This document shows positions 1-8,506 of a DNA stretch of 64,000 nucleotides, piece by piece (the first letter of the stretch is position 1; every line of letters begins with the position of its first letter). The notes beneath the pieces are model-generated. The model saw only the letters and a list, made by a program, of their open reading frames with translations. It searched no databases and had not been told where the DNA came from. Source of the DNA: Intrasporangium oryzae NRRL B-24470 (GTDB taxonomy: Bacteria > Actinomycetota > Actinomycetes > Actinomycetales > Dermatophilaceae); NCBI RefSeq assembly GCF_000576595.1, contig NZ_AWSA01000014.1:38022-102021 (forward strand), read 5' to 3'. Made by a program: the position numbers and the translations under genes.

Positions 1-1
1 G

Positions 2-805
2 ATCACCGCGAAGAACCCGCGCAACATCAAGAACTTCTCGGGCTTCTTCATCGGCGGCCAGGACTGGCGCAACGGCATCTCGTGGATCTTCGCCAACGGC
101 GGTGACCTGGCCAAGAAGGAGAACGGCCAGTGGGTCTCCACGCTGTCGGACCCCAACACGGTCAAGGGTCTCCAGCAGCTGCAGGACCTCTACCGCAACG
201 CGTCCAAGGCGCCGGCGGACGCCAAGGACGTCACGCCGTGGCTCTACGTCAACGACTCCGACGAGATCCTCGACGACAAGCAGCAGGTGACCGGCAAGAC
301 GTCCCTCGCCGCCGCGACGATCATGGCCCCGGGCTGGGCCCACTGGTCGATCGGTGACCTCAAGACGAAGGACGGCAAGAAGGTCCGCGAGTGGAACCCG
401 GCGAAGTTCACGGCGTTCGTGCTCCCGGGCAACGACGGCAAGCCGGCCCCGGTCTTCGCCGGCGGCTCCAACATCGCGATCTCCAAGGCGAGCCAGAACC
501 AGGACCTCGCCCGCGAGCTCATGAAGATCATCTTCTCGGGTGACTACCAGCAGAAGCTCGGCGGTGCCGGCCTCGGCCCGGCAAACTCCGACTACGTCAG
601 CTCGCTCGGCTCGGACGAGTTCGCCAAGGCCCTCATCGCCTCGGCCTCCAACTCCAAGCTGACGCCCGCTGCGCCGGGCTGGGCCGCGGTCGAGTCCGCC
701 CAGGTCATGGAGGAGTTCTTCGGCAAGATCCGCGATGCGGCCGACCTCACGGCCCTCGCCAAGGCGTACGACGCCAAGATCACGCCGATGCTCAACATGA
801 AGTGA
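2..805 (+). CDS. ABC sugar-transporter substrate-binding protein, C-terminal part (partial)
   Basis: This is the C-terminal 267 residues of an extracellular solute-binding protein (MalE-like); the signal peptide and start lie before the window. The frame is open from base 2. It contains the segment FIGGQDWRNGISWIF, a PVFAGGSNIAI stretch and a helical tail, all typical of family 1 sugar-binding lipoproteins. It would capture a sugar outside the cell and pass it to the two permeases just downstream. The kinase and deaminase further down suggest the ligand is GlcNAc or a chito-oligosaccharide, as in actinobacterial DasA/NgcE systems; the exact ligand is inference. Confidence 0.9.
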   Translation: MTAKNPRNIKNFSGFFIGGQDWRNGISWIFANGGDLAKKENGQWVSTLSDPNTVKGLQQLQDLYRNASKAPADAKDVTPWLYVNDSDEILDDKQQVTGKTSLAAATIMAPGWAHWSIGDLKTKDGKKVREWNPAKFTAFVLPGNDGKPAPVFAGGSNIAISKASQNQDLARELMKIIFSGDYQQKLGGAGLGPANSDYVSSLGSDEFAKALIASASNSKLTPAAPGWAAVESAQVMEEFFGKIRDAADLTALAKAYDAKITPMLNMK

Positions 806-860
806 CCCGCGACGGTCTGCGGTAAGCATGCAGCACGCTCTCGCAACACCCTGAGGTACA

Positions 861-878
861 CCGTGCCGTGAGGCACGG
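861..878 (+). terminator. hairpin between binding-protein and permease genes
   Basis: CCGTGCC and GGCACGG form a perfect 7-bp stem around GTGA, in the 130-base gap after the binding-protein stop. Such hairpins in sugar ABC operons usually act as partial terminators or mRNA stabilisers, so that the binding protein is made in excess over the permeases. There is no U-tract, so read-through is expected. Confidence 0.5.
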
Positions 879-937
879 CCCGGCGGTCGGGCGATCCCCG
901 TCCGGCCGCCGGGCACCCCTTGCTCGAAAGGCCCCCC

Positions 938-1930
938 ATGTCAGCCCCCCAACCGGTCATCGTGACCGACGAGCCGGCCACGGGCTCCGGTTCCGGTGGC
1001 CCCCGAGCCGAGTCCCCCGCACCGGCCGCCCTCCCCGCCCGCGCCAAGCGCCGAGGCCGCAGGGTCCCCCTCCTCCTCATCGTCCCGACCCTCGCCCTGC
1101 TCGTCGTCGCCCTCGGCTACCCCGTCTGCTGGCAGCTCGCCACGAGCTTCAAGCACTTCGGGATGCTCCAGCAGTTCGGCCAGCCCCCGGAGTGGGTCGG
1201 CCTCGACAACTACAAGGCGATCGTCACCGACCCCGACCTCTGGGCCGTCGTCGCCCGGTCGATCGCCTTCTGTCTCGTCAGCGCCCTCACGACCGTCGCC
1301 ATCGGCGGTGGGCTCGCGCTGCTGATGCAGGCCGTCGGCCGCGTCACCCGCATCATCCTCCAGCTCGCGCTCCTCCTCGCCTGGGCCATGCCGGTCGTCG
1401 CCTCGATGACCGTCTGGGTCTGGCTCGTCGACTGGCGGCGCGGCCTGCTCAACTGGCTCCTCGTCCGGCTCGGCGTCGACGCCGAGGGCCACAACTGGCT
1501 CGCCGAGCCGCTCTCGTTCTTCGTCGTCGCGGCGGTCATCGTCGTCTGGATGAGCGTCCCGTTCGTCGCCCTGTCGATCTATGCGGGCCTGACCCAGGTC
1601 TCGACCGAGGTCCTCGAGGCGGCCCAGATCGACGGCGCGGGCGGCTGGCAGCGGCTCCGCTACATCATCGTGCCGCTCATCGCCCCCGTCCTGTCCATCG
1701 TCCTGCTCCTCCAGCTCATCTGGGACCTGCGGGTCTTCACGCAGATCAAGATCCTCCAGGACGCGGGTGGTGTCGCGAACGAGACCGACCTGCTCGGCAC
1801 GTTCGTCTACCGGCTGGGCACCGGTGCAGGGGACTTCGGAACGGCGAGCGCCGTGTCGGTGTTCATGCTCGCCCTCACGGTGGCCCTCAGCTGGTACTAC
1901 GTCCGCTCGATCATGAAGGAGGAGTCCTGA
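938..1930 (+). CDS. sugar ABC transporter permease (MalF type)
   Basis: A 330-residue inner-membrane permease with about six membrane segments; the first follows a Pro/Ala-rich cytosolic N-terminus of about 45 residues. The EAA loop that docks with the ATPase reads EAAQIDGAGGWQRLRYIIVPL. ATG at 938 is preferred because CGAAAGG lies 7 bases upstream; a TTG at 920 in the same frame lacks this. It pairs with the next gene, whose ATG overlaps its stop. No ATPase gene is present in the visible part of the operon, so a shared MsiK-like ATPase elsewhere is likely (inference). Confidence 0.93.
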   Translation: MSAPQPVIVTDEPATGSGSGGPRAESPAPAALPARAKRRGRRVPLLLIVPTLALLVVALGYPVCWQLATSFKHFGMLQQFGQPPEWVGLDNYKAIVTDPDLWAVVARSIAFCLVSALTTVAIGGGLALLMQAVGRVTRIILQLALLLAWAMPVVASMTVWVWLVDWRRGLLNWLLVRLGVDAEGHNWLAEPLSFFVVAAVIVVWMSVPFVALSIYAGLTQVSTEVLEAAQIDGAGGWQRLRYIIVPLIAPVLSIVLLLQLIWDLRVFTQIKILQDAGGVANETDLLGTFVYRLGTGAGDFGTASAVSVFMLALTVALSWYYVRSIMKEES

Positions 1931-2769
1931 TGCGCGCCAAGACCGTGCGGACCGGGCTGCTCACCGCCCTCGCCATCGTTCTCGCCCTCGCCTGGGCCTT
2001 CCCCGTCTATTGGATGGTCAACTCCTCGCTGCTGCCGAACGTCGCGCTGCAGTCGACGACCCCGACCTTCCTGCCTTTCGGGGGCTCGTTCGACAACTTC
2101 CGGGCCGTCATCTCCGACCCCGGCTTCCTCAGCGCGATCGGCATCTCGCTCGCCGTCACGCTCACGACCGTCGCGGCGGCGCTCTTCATCGCCTTCCTCG
2201 GGGCGCTCGCGATCAGCCGGTTCCGCTTCCGGGGCCGGAGGTCGTTCATCCTCGCGCTGCTCCTCATCCAGATGCTGCCCGCCGAGGGCCTGTTCATCGC
2301 GCAGTACAAGATGATGAGCTCGCTCGGCCTGCTCAACAACGTCATCGGCCTGGCGATCCTCTACACCGCGGCCGTCGTGCCCTTCACCGTCTGGATGCTG
2401 CGCGGCTTCGTCGCGGGCGTCCCGGTCGAGCTCGAGGAGGCCGCCATGGTCGACGGGCTCTCCCGCACCCAGGCCTTCCTGCGCATCACCTTCCCGCTCC
2501 TCGCCCCCGGCCTCGTCGCCTCCGGTGTGTACGCCTTCCTCCAGGCGTGGAACGAGTTCACCGTCGCCCTCGTGGTCATGACCGAGCAGCAGGCGCGGAC
2601 CCTGCCGCTGTGGCTGCGTGGCTTCGTCCAGGCGAGCGCGACCCGCGAGACCGACTGGGGCCAGGTCATGGCCGCCTCGACGCTCGTCGCCGTCCCCGTC
2701 ATCATCTTCTTCCTCGTCGTGCAGGGCCGGATGAGCAGTGGGCTCGTCGGCGGGGCGGTGAAGGGCTGA
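1930..2769 (+). CDS. sugar ABC transporter permease (MalG type)
   Basis: A 279-residue partner permease with about six transmembrane helices, the first at residues 8-28 including FPVYWMVNSS, which is typical of MalG-type subunits. The EAA motif is ELEEAAMVDGLSRTQAFLRI. AAGGAGG sits just ahead of the ATG, which overlaps the previous stop by one base, so translation is coupled. It forms the heterodimeric membrane channel with the MalF-type subunit and takes substrate from the binding protein at the left edge. Confidence 0.93.
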   Translation: MRAKTVRTGLLTALAIVLALAWAFPVYWMVNSSLLPNVALQSTTPTFLPFGGSFDNFRAVISDPGFLSAIGISLAVTLTTVAAALFIAFLGALAISRFRFRGRRSFILALLLIQMLPAEGLFIAQYKMMSSLGLLNNVIGLAILYTAAVVPFTVWMLRGFVAGVPVELEEAAMVDGLSRTQAFLRITFPLLAPGLVASGVYAFLQAWNEFTVALVVMTEQQARTLPLWLRGFVQASATRETDWGQVMAASTLVAVPVIIFFLVVQGRMSSGLVGGAVKG

Positions 2770-2770
2770 C

Positions 2771-4210
2771 ATGACGACTCACCAAGAGGCGCTGCGGCGC
2801 CTCGTCCTCGGCACGCTCATGCCCGGATTCATCGGCACGACCGTCCCCGACTGGATCACGCGGGAGTATGCCGCTGGGCTCGCCTCCGTCTGCCTGTACG
2901 GCACCAACGTGGCCGGGCCGGGCCAGCTCGCTCAGCTGTGCGCCGAGCTGCGGGACGCGGCGCCGAACCTGATCCTCACCGTCGACGAGGAGGGTGGCGA
3001 CGTCACCCGCCTGCACTACCCGACCGGCTCGCCCCAGCCCGGTAACGCCCTCCTCGGCCGGATCGATGACACCGCGCTGACGCGGGAGTCCGCGGCGACC
3101 ATCGGACGTGAGCTCACGGCATACGGCATCAACCTCGACCTCGCCCCGGTGGTCGACGTGAACTCGGCCGACGAGAACCCCGTCATCGGGGTGCGGAGCT
3201 TCGGCGCCGACGCGGCCCACGTCGCGCGGCACACGGCGGCCTGGATCGAGGGGATGCAGTCGGCCGGGGTGGCGGCGTGCGCGAAGCACTTCCCCGGCCA
3301 CGGCGACACCGTCACCGACTCGCACCTCGGACTGCCCCGGGTCGACGCGCCGCGCGAGGTGGTCGAAGCGCGAGAGCTCGAGCCGTTCCGGGCCGCCATT
3401 GCTGCGGGTACGGCCTGTGTCATGACCTCCCACGTCCTCGTCTCGTCGATCGACCCGGACCGGCCGTCGACGTTCTCGCCGGTGCTCCTCGAGGAGGTCC
3501 TGCGGGGACAGCTCGGGTTCCGCGGGGTCATCGTCACCGATGCCCTCGACATGGCCGGCGCCTCGGCGATCACCGGCATCCCCGAGGCGGCCGTCCGGGC
3601 ACTGGCCGCCGGGTGCGACCTGCTCTGTCTCGGCTCGGAGACCTCCGAGGTCCTCTTCACCGAGGTCGTCGAGGCGATCCTGACCGCCGTCGAGTCGGGC
3701 CGGCTGCCCCGGGAGCGGGTCGAGCACGCAGCGCACCGCGTCGCCCTCCTCTCGGGCCTGTTCCCCCCGCCGCTCGAGGGCTCACCCAGCGAGGGCGCCT
3801 TCGCGCAGGCGGAGGCGCTCGCGGGCTGGTTCCACCTCGAGGCTGCGGCGCGCGAGTGGATCGCCGACGCGGCGGCTCCGGCGATCGTCCAGGTCGACAC
3901 CCTGGCCAACCTCGCCGTCGGTCACGTCGCGTGGGGTCCGGAGGCGGCCGGGCTGACCGTGCCCGAGGCAGACGTGCCCGCGGCAGCCAAGGTCGCCGTC
4001 GCGGCCCGCGACCTGTCCGCTGACCACCCGGCCTGGCGGACGGCCGAGCGCATGCGTGCCGCTGGACACCGGACGATCGTCGTCGAGTGCGGCTGGCCGC
4101 GCGGCGGCGCCGACCTCGTGACGTACGGCGGCTCGCTGGTCGTCGGTCAGCAGCTCGGCCGCCTCCTCGGCCTGGGCGATCATCCTGCGGGCGGGGTGGA
4201 CGCGGGATGA
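2771..4210 (+). CDS. glycoside hydrolase family 3, beta-N-acetylhexosaminidase (NagZ-like)
   Basis: 479 residues with no signal peptide, so cytosolic. The NagZ-type signature KHFPGHGDTVTDSHLGLP starts at residue 172; its Asp183/His185 dyad is the acid/base of GH3 N-acetylglucosaminidases. The likely nucleophile is Asp257 in VTDALDMAGA. After the TIM barrel come about 130 residues of a divergent C-terminal domain. It starts one base after the permease stop. In this operon it would split imported GlcNAc disaccharides (chitobiose or a muropeptide sugar) and feed GlcNAc to the kinase encoded next. Family assignment is firm; the natural substrate is inferred. Confidence 0.9.
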   Translation: MTTHQEALRRLVLGTLMPGFIGTTVPDWITREYAAGLASVCLYGTNVAGPGQLAQLCAELRDAAPNLILTVDEEGGDVTRLHYPTGSPQPGNALLGRIDDTALTRESAATIGRELTAYGINLDLAPVVDVNSADENPVIGVRSFGADAAHVARHTAAWIEGMQSAGVAACAKHFPGHGDTVTDSHLGLPRVDAPREVVEARELEPFRAAIAAGTACVMTSHVLVSSIDPDRPSTFSPVLLEEVLRGQLGFRGVIVTDALDMAGASAITGIPEAAVRALAAGCDLLCLGSETSEVLFTEVVEAILTAVESGRLPRERVEHAAHRVALLSGLFPPPLEGSPSEGAFAQAEALAGWFHLEAAAREWIADAAAPAIVQVDTLANLAVGHVAWGPEAAGLTVPEADVPAAAKVAVAARDLSADHPAWRTAERMRAAGHRTIVVECGWPRGGADLVTYGGSLVVGQQLGRLLGLGDHPAGGVDAG

Positions 4211-5271
4211 GGCTCGGCATCGACATCGGCGGCACGAAGACCGCCGTCGTCGCGGTCCGCGACGACCACTCCGGGTCCGCGCAGGACGGGGTCGCGGCGC
4301 TCCGGACCGCTCCGTCGGGCCACGGGCCCGTGGGCGTCGTCGACGTCGTCCGGTTCCTCGCCCTCGAGGTGGCGGCCGCAGTCGGCGGGCTCGACCACAT
4401 CACGACCGTCGGCGCCTGCATGCCCGGTCTCGTCGACATCGGGAGCGGCGTCGTGCACCACGCCGTCAACCTCGGCGTGGAGGAGCTCGCGCTGGGCCGC
4501 GCGCTCGAGGACGTCCTCGGGCGGGCCGTTGCCGTCGAGAACGACGTCAAGGCCGCCGCGATCGGCGCCGCCCGGATCGTCCGACCCCGGCCCGGCGAGC
4601 GCCTCGCCTACCTCAACCTCGGGACCGGACTGGCGTCGGCGGTCGTCGTCGACGGCCAGGTCGTGCGGGGCCTCCACGGGGTGGCGGGAGAGATCGGGCA
4701 CCTGCCGGTCGGGGGGGACGTGGTCTGCTCGTGCGGCCAGGTGGGCTGTCTCGAGACGGTCGCCTCGGGGTCGACGATGGCGCGCATGTGGCCGGCCGGG
4801 GAAAGGCTGCTTCCGGACCCGTTCGCCTCGGCGAAGGTCGGGGACGGCGCCGCCGCTGCCGCCGTCGACGTGCTCTGCAGCGGCGTCGGGCTCGCCATCC
4901 AGCTGCTCGTCCTCGCCTCGGGCGCGGAGCGGGTCGTCATCGGCGGCGGGCTGGCCGCGTTGGGTGCCCCGCTGCACGCCGGGATCCTCGCCGACCTCGA
5001 GCGGCGGGCCTCCTCGGCGCGAGTCGTCGCGTCGCTCGGGCTCGCCGACCGGTTCGAGCTGCTCCCGTCGGCCGTTCCGGTCGCGGCGCTCGGGGCGGCC
5101 TGGCTGCCCGACTCGCCCGCGTGGGTCGGTGCCGACCATCGAGGTGGCGCGATCGCCGAGGTCCGCGACCGAAAGGGGGCCGACCAGGTCCGCGTCGGTA
5201 TGCTCGACGGATCGGTCGATGGGTCGCGCGACCGCACTCTCGCAGAGACGCTCGAGGGAAAGGCCGGCTGA
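4207..5271 (+). CDS. ROK-family N-acetylglucosamine kinase
   Basis: 354 residues. The phosphate-1 loop DIGGTKTAVV is near residue 5, the catalytic region has VENDVKAAAIGAA, and the ROK zinc site is GEIGHLPV followed by CSCGQVGCLE (one His and three Cys). There is no N-terminal HTH, so this is a sugar kinase and not a ROK repressor. The start is the ATG that overlaps the upstream TGA as ATGA. In context it phosphorylates GlcNAc (or a related amino sugar) between hydrolysis and deamination. The exact sugar cannot be told from sequence alone. Confidence 0.9.
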   Translation: MRLGIDIGGTKTAVVAVRDDHSGSAQDGVAALRTAPSGHGPVGVVDVVRFLALEVAAAVGGLDHITTVGACMPGLVDIGSGVVHHAVNLGVEELALGRALEDVLGRAVAVENDVKAAAIGAARIVRPRPGERLAYLNLGTGLASAVVVDGQVVRGLHGVAGEIGHLPVGGDVVCSCGQVGCLETVASGSTMARMWPAGERLLPDPFASAKVGDGAAAAAVDVLCSGVGLAIQLLVLASGAERVVIGGGLAALGAPLHAGILADLERRASSARVVASLGLADRFELLPSAVPVAALGAAWLPDSPAWVGADHRGGAIAEVRDRKGADQVRVGMLDGSVDGSRDRTLAETLEGKAG

Positions 5272-6056
5272 TGGAGGTCTTCGTCACGGCAGGTCCCGAG
5301 GAGGCGGCGCGCCGGGCTGCGCGGGTCGTCATCGAGGCGGTGGCCGAGTCGGTCGCGGCCGGGCGAGCGCCCGTCGTCGGGCTGGCGACCGGAAGCTCGC
5401 CGCTCGGCCTCTATAAGGAGCTGGCGCTCGCGGTCGACCGCGGTCAGGTCGACTTCTCGGAGGCGTACGGCTTCGCCCTCGACGAGTACGTCGGGCTCCC
5501 CGCCGGCCACCCCGAGTCCTACCGCGAGGTCCTCGTCGCAGAGGTATGCCGTCGGGTCGGGCTCGCCCCGGAGCGCCTCCACGTGCCGGACGGGTCCGGG
5601 CGGAACGAGTCCGAGCTCGCTGCCGGAGCCGCGCGCTATGAGGAGTTGATCCGGGGTGTCGGTGGCATCGACGTCCAGATCCTCGGGATCGGCAGGAACG
5701 GCCACATCGGCTTCAACGAGCCGGGCTCGTCGCTGACGTCGCGGACCCGGGTCAAGCGCCTGTCCTCGCGAACCCGGGCCGACAACGCCCGCTTCTTCGA
5801 GTCGCTCGACGACGTGCCGACCCACTGCGTCACGCAGGGGCTCGGCACGGTCCTCGAGGCCCGACGCCTCCTCCTCGTCGCGACCGGCGCGTCGAAGGCC
5901 CCTGCTGTCGCGGCCGCCGTCGAGGGACCGCTCACGGCGTCGTGCCCGGGCTCGGTGCTCCAGTTCCACGCCGATGCGCTCGTCGTCGTGGACGAGGCGG
6001 CCGCCGCTGGCCTTCGCAACCGCGAGTACTACGACGAGTCGGCAGCCGGTCTCTGA
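5271..6056 (+). CDS. nagB: glucosamine-6-phosphate deaminase
   Basis: 261 residues, the usual length for NagB. It converts glucosamine-6-phosphate to fructose-6-phosphate and ammonia. Motifs are the LATGSSPLGLY phosphate loop, FALDEYVGL with the catalytic Asp, GIGRNGHIGFNEPGS with the catalytic His, and SRTRVKRLSSRTR near the substrate site. The ATG overlaps the kinase stop by one base. It is the last gene of the operon, followed by a hairpin. No nagA (GlcNAc-6-P deacetylase) is seen, so that step must be encoded elsewhere, possibly left of the window. Confidence 0.95.
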   Translation: MEVFVTAGPEEAARRAARVVIEAVAESVAAGRAPVVGLATGSSPLGLYKELALAVDRGQVDFSEAYGFALDEYVGLPAGHPESYREVLVAEVCRRVGLAPERLHVPDGSGRNESELAAGAARYEELIRGVGGIDVQILGIGRNGHIGFNEPGSSLTSRTRVKRLSSRTRADNARFFESLDDVPTHCVTQGLGTVLEARRLLLVATGASKAPAVAAAVEGPLTASCPGSVLQFHADALVVVDEAAAAGLRNREYYDESAAGL

Positions 6057-6060
6057 CCCG

Positions 6061-6080
6061 CTCCGGGCAGGGGCCCGGAG
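6061..6080 (+). terminator. hairpin after the amino-sugar operon
   Basis: CTCCGGGC and GCCCGGAG form a perfect 8-bp stem with an AGGG loop, four bases after the nagB stop. No T-run follows, as is common in high-GC actinomycetes. Confidence 0.6.
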
Positions 6081-6235
6081 GATGTGCCTGCGGGGTGGCT
6101 CGACCGGCCATGACGACGCGCGCGGTCGGGTCTCGGCGACCGCGGATCCGGGCGGTGACAGCGCGACCCCGCTCAGCGGCATACCCCCGGGTGTGTGGAT
6201 GACGGGAACGTGACAGCACAGGCCTCGAGAACTTT

Positions 6236-6378
6236 CTGTCCACACCCGGTGGACGTGCGTTTGCGCACGTCAGCGGCCACGCCGAGGCAGGAGCTCCGGA
6301 GGAAAGTCACCGTTGTGCACACACCTTGTCCACAGCTGTTGATGGCTTGTCCTCCGAGTTGTCCACGCGTTGTCCACA
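6236..6378 (+). promoter_or_regulatory. cluster of DnaA-box-like sites upstream of dnaB
   Basis: The 484 bases between nagB and dnaB hold no gene. Within them are two exact actinobacterial-type DnaA boxes, TTGTCCACA at 6326-6334 and 6370-6378, and near matches TTGTGCACA (6313-6321), TTGTCCACG (6359-6367), CTGTCCACA (6236-6244) and TTGTCCTCC (6347-6355). All are on the plus strand and four lie within 66 bases. The sequence match is direct; that DnaA binds here and controls dnaB, or that the site titrates DnaA, is inference. No dnaA or dnaN is near, so this is not called oriC. Confidence 0.6.
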
Positions 6379-6540
6379 GGGGACGTTTGTCGCAGAGGCG
6401 GCCCGGCTCTAGGTTGGGGCGGTGCTCCCGGGTGGGGGTTCGGCGAGGAGGCCGGCAACGGCCTCCGGGGGCTGTTGTCGGTGGTCGCGAGTTCGATAGT
6501 TGCACCGAGGTAATTTCACACGATGGGGGGAGGCCGGGCC

Positions 6541-7923
6541 GTGTCGCTCGACGAGCTGAGCACGAGTGCGTTCACGCCGACTCGTGAGGGGGGACCGGCC
6601 GACGACCGGCTGCCGCCCCAGGACGTCGGCGCCGAGCGATCCGTGCTCGGCGGCATGCTCCTGTCGAAGGACGCGATCGCCGACTGCGTCGAGCAGCTCA
6701 AGGGGACCGACTTCTACCGGCCCGCCCACGAGCTGATCTACGACGCGATCCTCGACCTCTACGGCCGCGGCGAGCCTGCCGATGCGATCACCGTCGCCGA
6801 CGAGCTGACCAAGCGTGGCGACCTCACCCGTGTCGGTGGCCAGGCCTACATCCACGAGCTCATCGCCTCGGTGCCGACCGCCGCCAACGCCGGGTACTAC
6901 GCCCAGATCGTCGCCGAGCGCGCCGTGCTGCGCCGCCTCGTCGAGGCCGGCACCCGCATCGTCCAGCTCGGCTACGCCCAGGGCGGCGGTGACGTCGAGG
7001 ACATCGTCAACGCCGCCCAGGCCGAGGTCTACGCCGTCGCCGACAAGCGCGGCGGCGAGGACTACCACATGCTCGGCGAGGTCATCGAGGCCACGGTCGA
7101 CGAGATCGAGGTGGCCTCCGGCCGGTCCGGCGAGATGACCGGCGTGCCGACCGGCTTCACCGACCTCGACGCCCTGACCAACGGCCTGCACCCCGGCCAG
7201 ATGATCGTCATCGCCGCCCGCCCGGCCATGGGCAAGTCCACGATCGGGCTCGACATCGTGCGGTCGGCTGCGATCAAGCACAAGATGGCCGCCGTCGTCT
7301 TCTCCCTCGAGATGAGCCGCACCGAGATCACGATGCGTCTGCTCTCGGCCGAGGCCGGCATCCAGCTCCAGCACATGCGCAAGGGCACGATGCGTGAGGA
7401 GGACTGGACCCGTCTCGCGTCGACCATGGGCAAGGTGTCCGACGCGCCGCTTTTCATCGACGACTCGCCCAACATGTCGCTCATGGAGATCCGGGCCAAG
7501 TGCCGCCGCCTCAAGCAGCGTCACAACCTCAAGCTCGTCGTCATCGACTACCTCCAGCTCATGACGTCCGGCAAGCGCGTCGAGTCCCGCCAGCAGGAGG
7601 TGTCCGAGTTCTCGCGTGCGCTGAAGCTGCTCGCCAAGGAGCTCGAGGTCCCTGTCATCGCGATCTCGCAGCTCAACCGTGGACCCGAGCAGCGCACCGA
7701 CAAGAAGCCCGCCATGAGCGACCTTCGTGAGAGCGGATCGATCGAGCAGGACGCCGACATGGTGATCCTGCTGCACCGCGAGGCGGCCTACGAGAAGGAC
7801 TCCCCGCGTGAGGGCGAGGCGGACCTCATCGTGGCGAAGCACCGAAACGGCCCCACCGACACGATCGTCGTCGCCTTCCAGGGCCACTTCAGCCGCTTCA
7901 CCAACATGGCCACGAACTTCTGA
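6541..7923 (+). CDS. dnaB: replicative DNA helicase DnaB
   Basis: 460 residues. The N-terminal domain begins PPQDVGAERSVLGGMLLS. The RecA-like C-terminal domain has Walker A ARPAMGKST, Walker B LVVIDYLQL, the SQLNRGPEQR loop and the DLRESGSIEQDADMV arginine-finger region. There is no intein, unlike some actinobacterial DnaB proteins. GTG at 6541 is preferred because a strong GGGGGGAGG ends 7 bases before it; an in-frame ATG at 6523 is the alternative. It unwinds duplex DNA 5'-3' at the replication fork as a hexamer. The gene stands alone behind the DnaA-box cluster. Confidence 0.97.
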   Translation: MSLDELSTSAFTPTREGGPADDRLPPQDVGAERSVLGGMLLSKDAIADCVEQLKGTDFYRPAHELIYDAILDLYGRGEPADAITVADELTKRGDLTRVGGQAYIHELIASVPTAANAGYYAQIVAERAVLRRLVEAGTRIVQLGYAQGGGDVEDIVNAAQAEVYAVADKRGGEDYHMLGEVIEATVDEIEVASGRSGEMTGVPTGFTDLDALTNGLHPGQMIVIAARPAMGKSTIGLDIVRSAAIKHKMAAVVFSLEMSRTEITMRLLSAEAGIQLQHMRKGTMREEDWTRLASTMGKVSDAPLFIDDSPNMSLMEIRAKCRRLKQRHNLKLVVIDYLQLMTSGKRVESRQQEVSEFSRALKLLAKELEVPVIAISQLNRGPEQRTDKKPAMSDLRESGSIEQDADMVILLHREAAYEKDSPREGEADLIVAKHRNGPTDTIVVAFQGHFSRFTNMATNF

Positions 7924-7943
7924 GCGGTGGATGTCGACGGCCC

Positions 7944-8240
7944 TCAACGCCGCGATGCCGTGCAGCATCCGTCGACGGTGTGCTGCTCGTGCCTGTCCGG
8001 GTCTGAGATGGGTGCTCGCTCGAGCTGGCTCGCAACGGTCAAGCTGCTGCCCAAGGCAGTCAACCAGCTCCACCACGAGTCGCTCGTCAGCGCGAAACTG
8101 ACCGCCGCGCCAGCAACTGCCGACGATCCGATGACGATCCAGACGGAACCGCTGACGCGCACCGGCTCAGCATCACGCAGGACAGAGTCAATGTGACACG
8201 GTGGACCTCCAGTCTCATCGAGGTCATCGGGCTGGAGCAC
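7944..8240 (-). CDS. possible small membrane protein, doubtful
   Basis: A 98-residue frame with a central hydrophobic stretch VWIVIGSSAVAGAAVSFAL followed by WWSWLTALGSSL, which could be one or two membrane segments. I do not recognise a family. There is no clear ribosome-binding site, several in-frame starts are possible, and it lies in a spacer that also contains a decayed gene. It may be a remnant and not a working gene. Confidence 0.22.
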   Translation of the reverse strand: MLQPDDLDETGGPPCHIDSVLRDAEPVRVSGSVWIVIGSSAVAGAAVSFALTSDSWWSWLTALGSSLTVASQLERAPISDPDRHEQHTVDGCCTASRR

Positions 8241-8376
8241 TGCCGCGGCGCGGTCCTGCAGTCAGCGCCCGCGCCGGTGGTCGGCTGCCGGCACTCCCCG
8301 CCGGGCGATACTCACTCCATGCGATTGGAACCCGGCCGAGCCGGATCGGCGCGACCGTTGGTCCTCGAGATGGATG

Positions 8377-8461
8377 ACTTCGACGGGTGGAGCCGGGCGA
8401 TTCCATCCACGGTGACTCCGAGCGCGTAGTCGAACTCGTCGTCCTCGTCGCAGCCGACCGC
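8377..8461 (-). pseudogene. truncated TetR C-terminal fragment
   Basis: On the minus strand these 85 bases read CDEDDEFDYALGVTVDGIAR then LHPSKSS. They align without gaps to the 3' end of the intact TetR gene at 11110-11194, with about 11 mismatches (roughly 87 % identity by eye). The intact version reads CDEDFEFDFALGVILDGVAR. Everything N-terminal is missing; the MerR gene's 3' end lies 46 bases away. This is a relic of a paralogous TetR gene lost by deletion or left by a local duplication. Confidence 0.75.
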
Positions 8462-8506
8462 ATCGGGAGGACTTCTGACGACCCCGCTTGAAGGGCGGAG
8501 AGGGGT

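Larger units (their letters stand above)
7924..8506. other. gene-poor spacer between dnaB and the MerR gene
   Basis: These 583 bases hold no well-supported gene. The left half has one weak minus-strand reading frame and the right half a truncated TetR fragment (both listed separately). Reading-frame quality is lower than in the surrounding genes, and the mix suggests decayed sequence. GTCGACGG at 7933-7940 and CCGTCGAC at 7969-7976 could pair over a long loop after dnaB, but this is weak as a terminator. Confidence 0.5.

Noticed and set aside
4087..4206. Upstream extension of the ROK kinase
   Set aside because: The extension is Arg-rich and overlaps the end of the GH3 gene; the ATGA-overlapping ATG begins exactly at the ROK phosphate loop.
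6236..6378. Chromosomal origin (oriC)
   Set aside because: DnaA-box-like sites are present, but there is no dnaA/dnaN, no obvious AT-rich unwinding region, and dnaB follows directly. I keep only a regulatory-site call.
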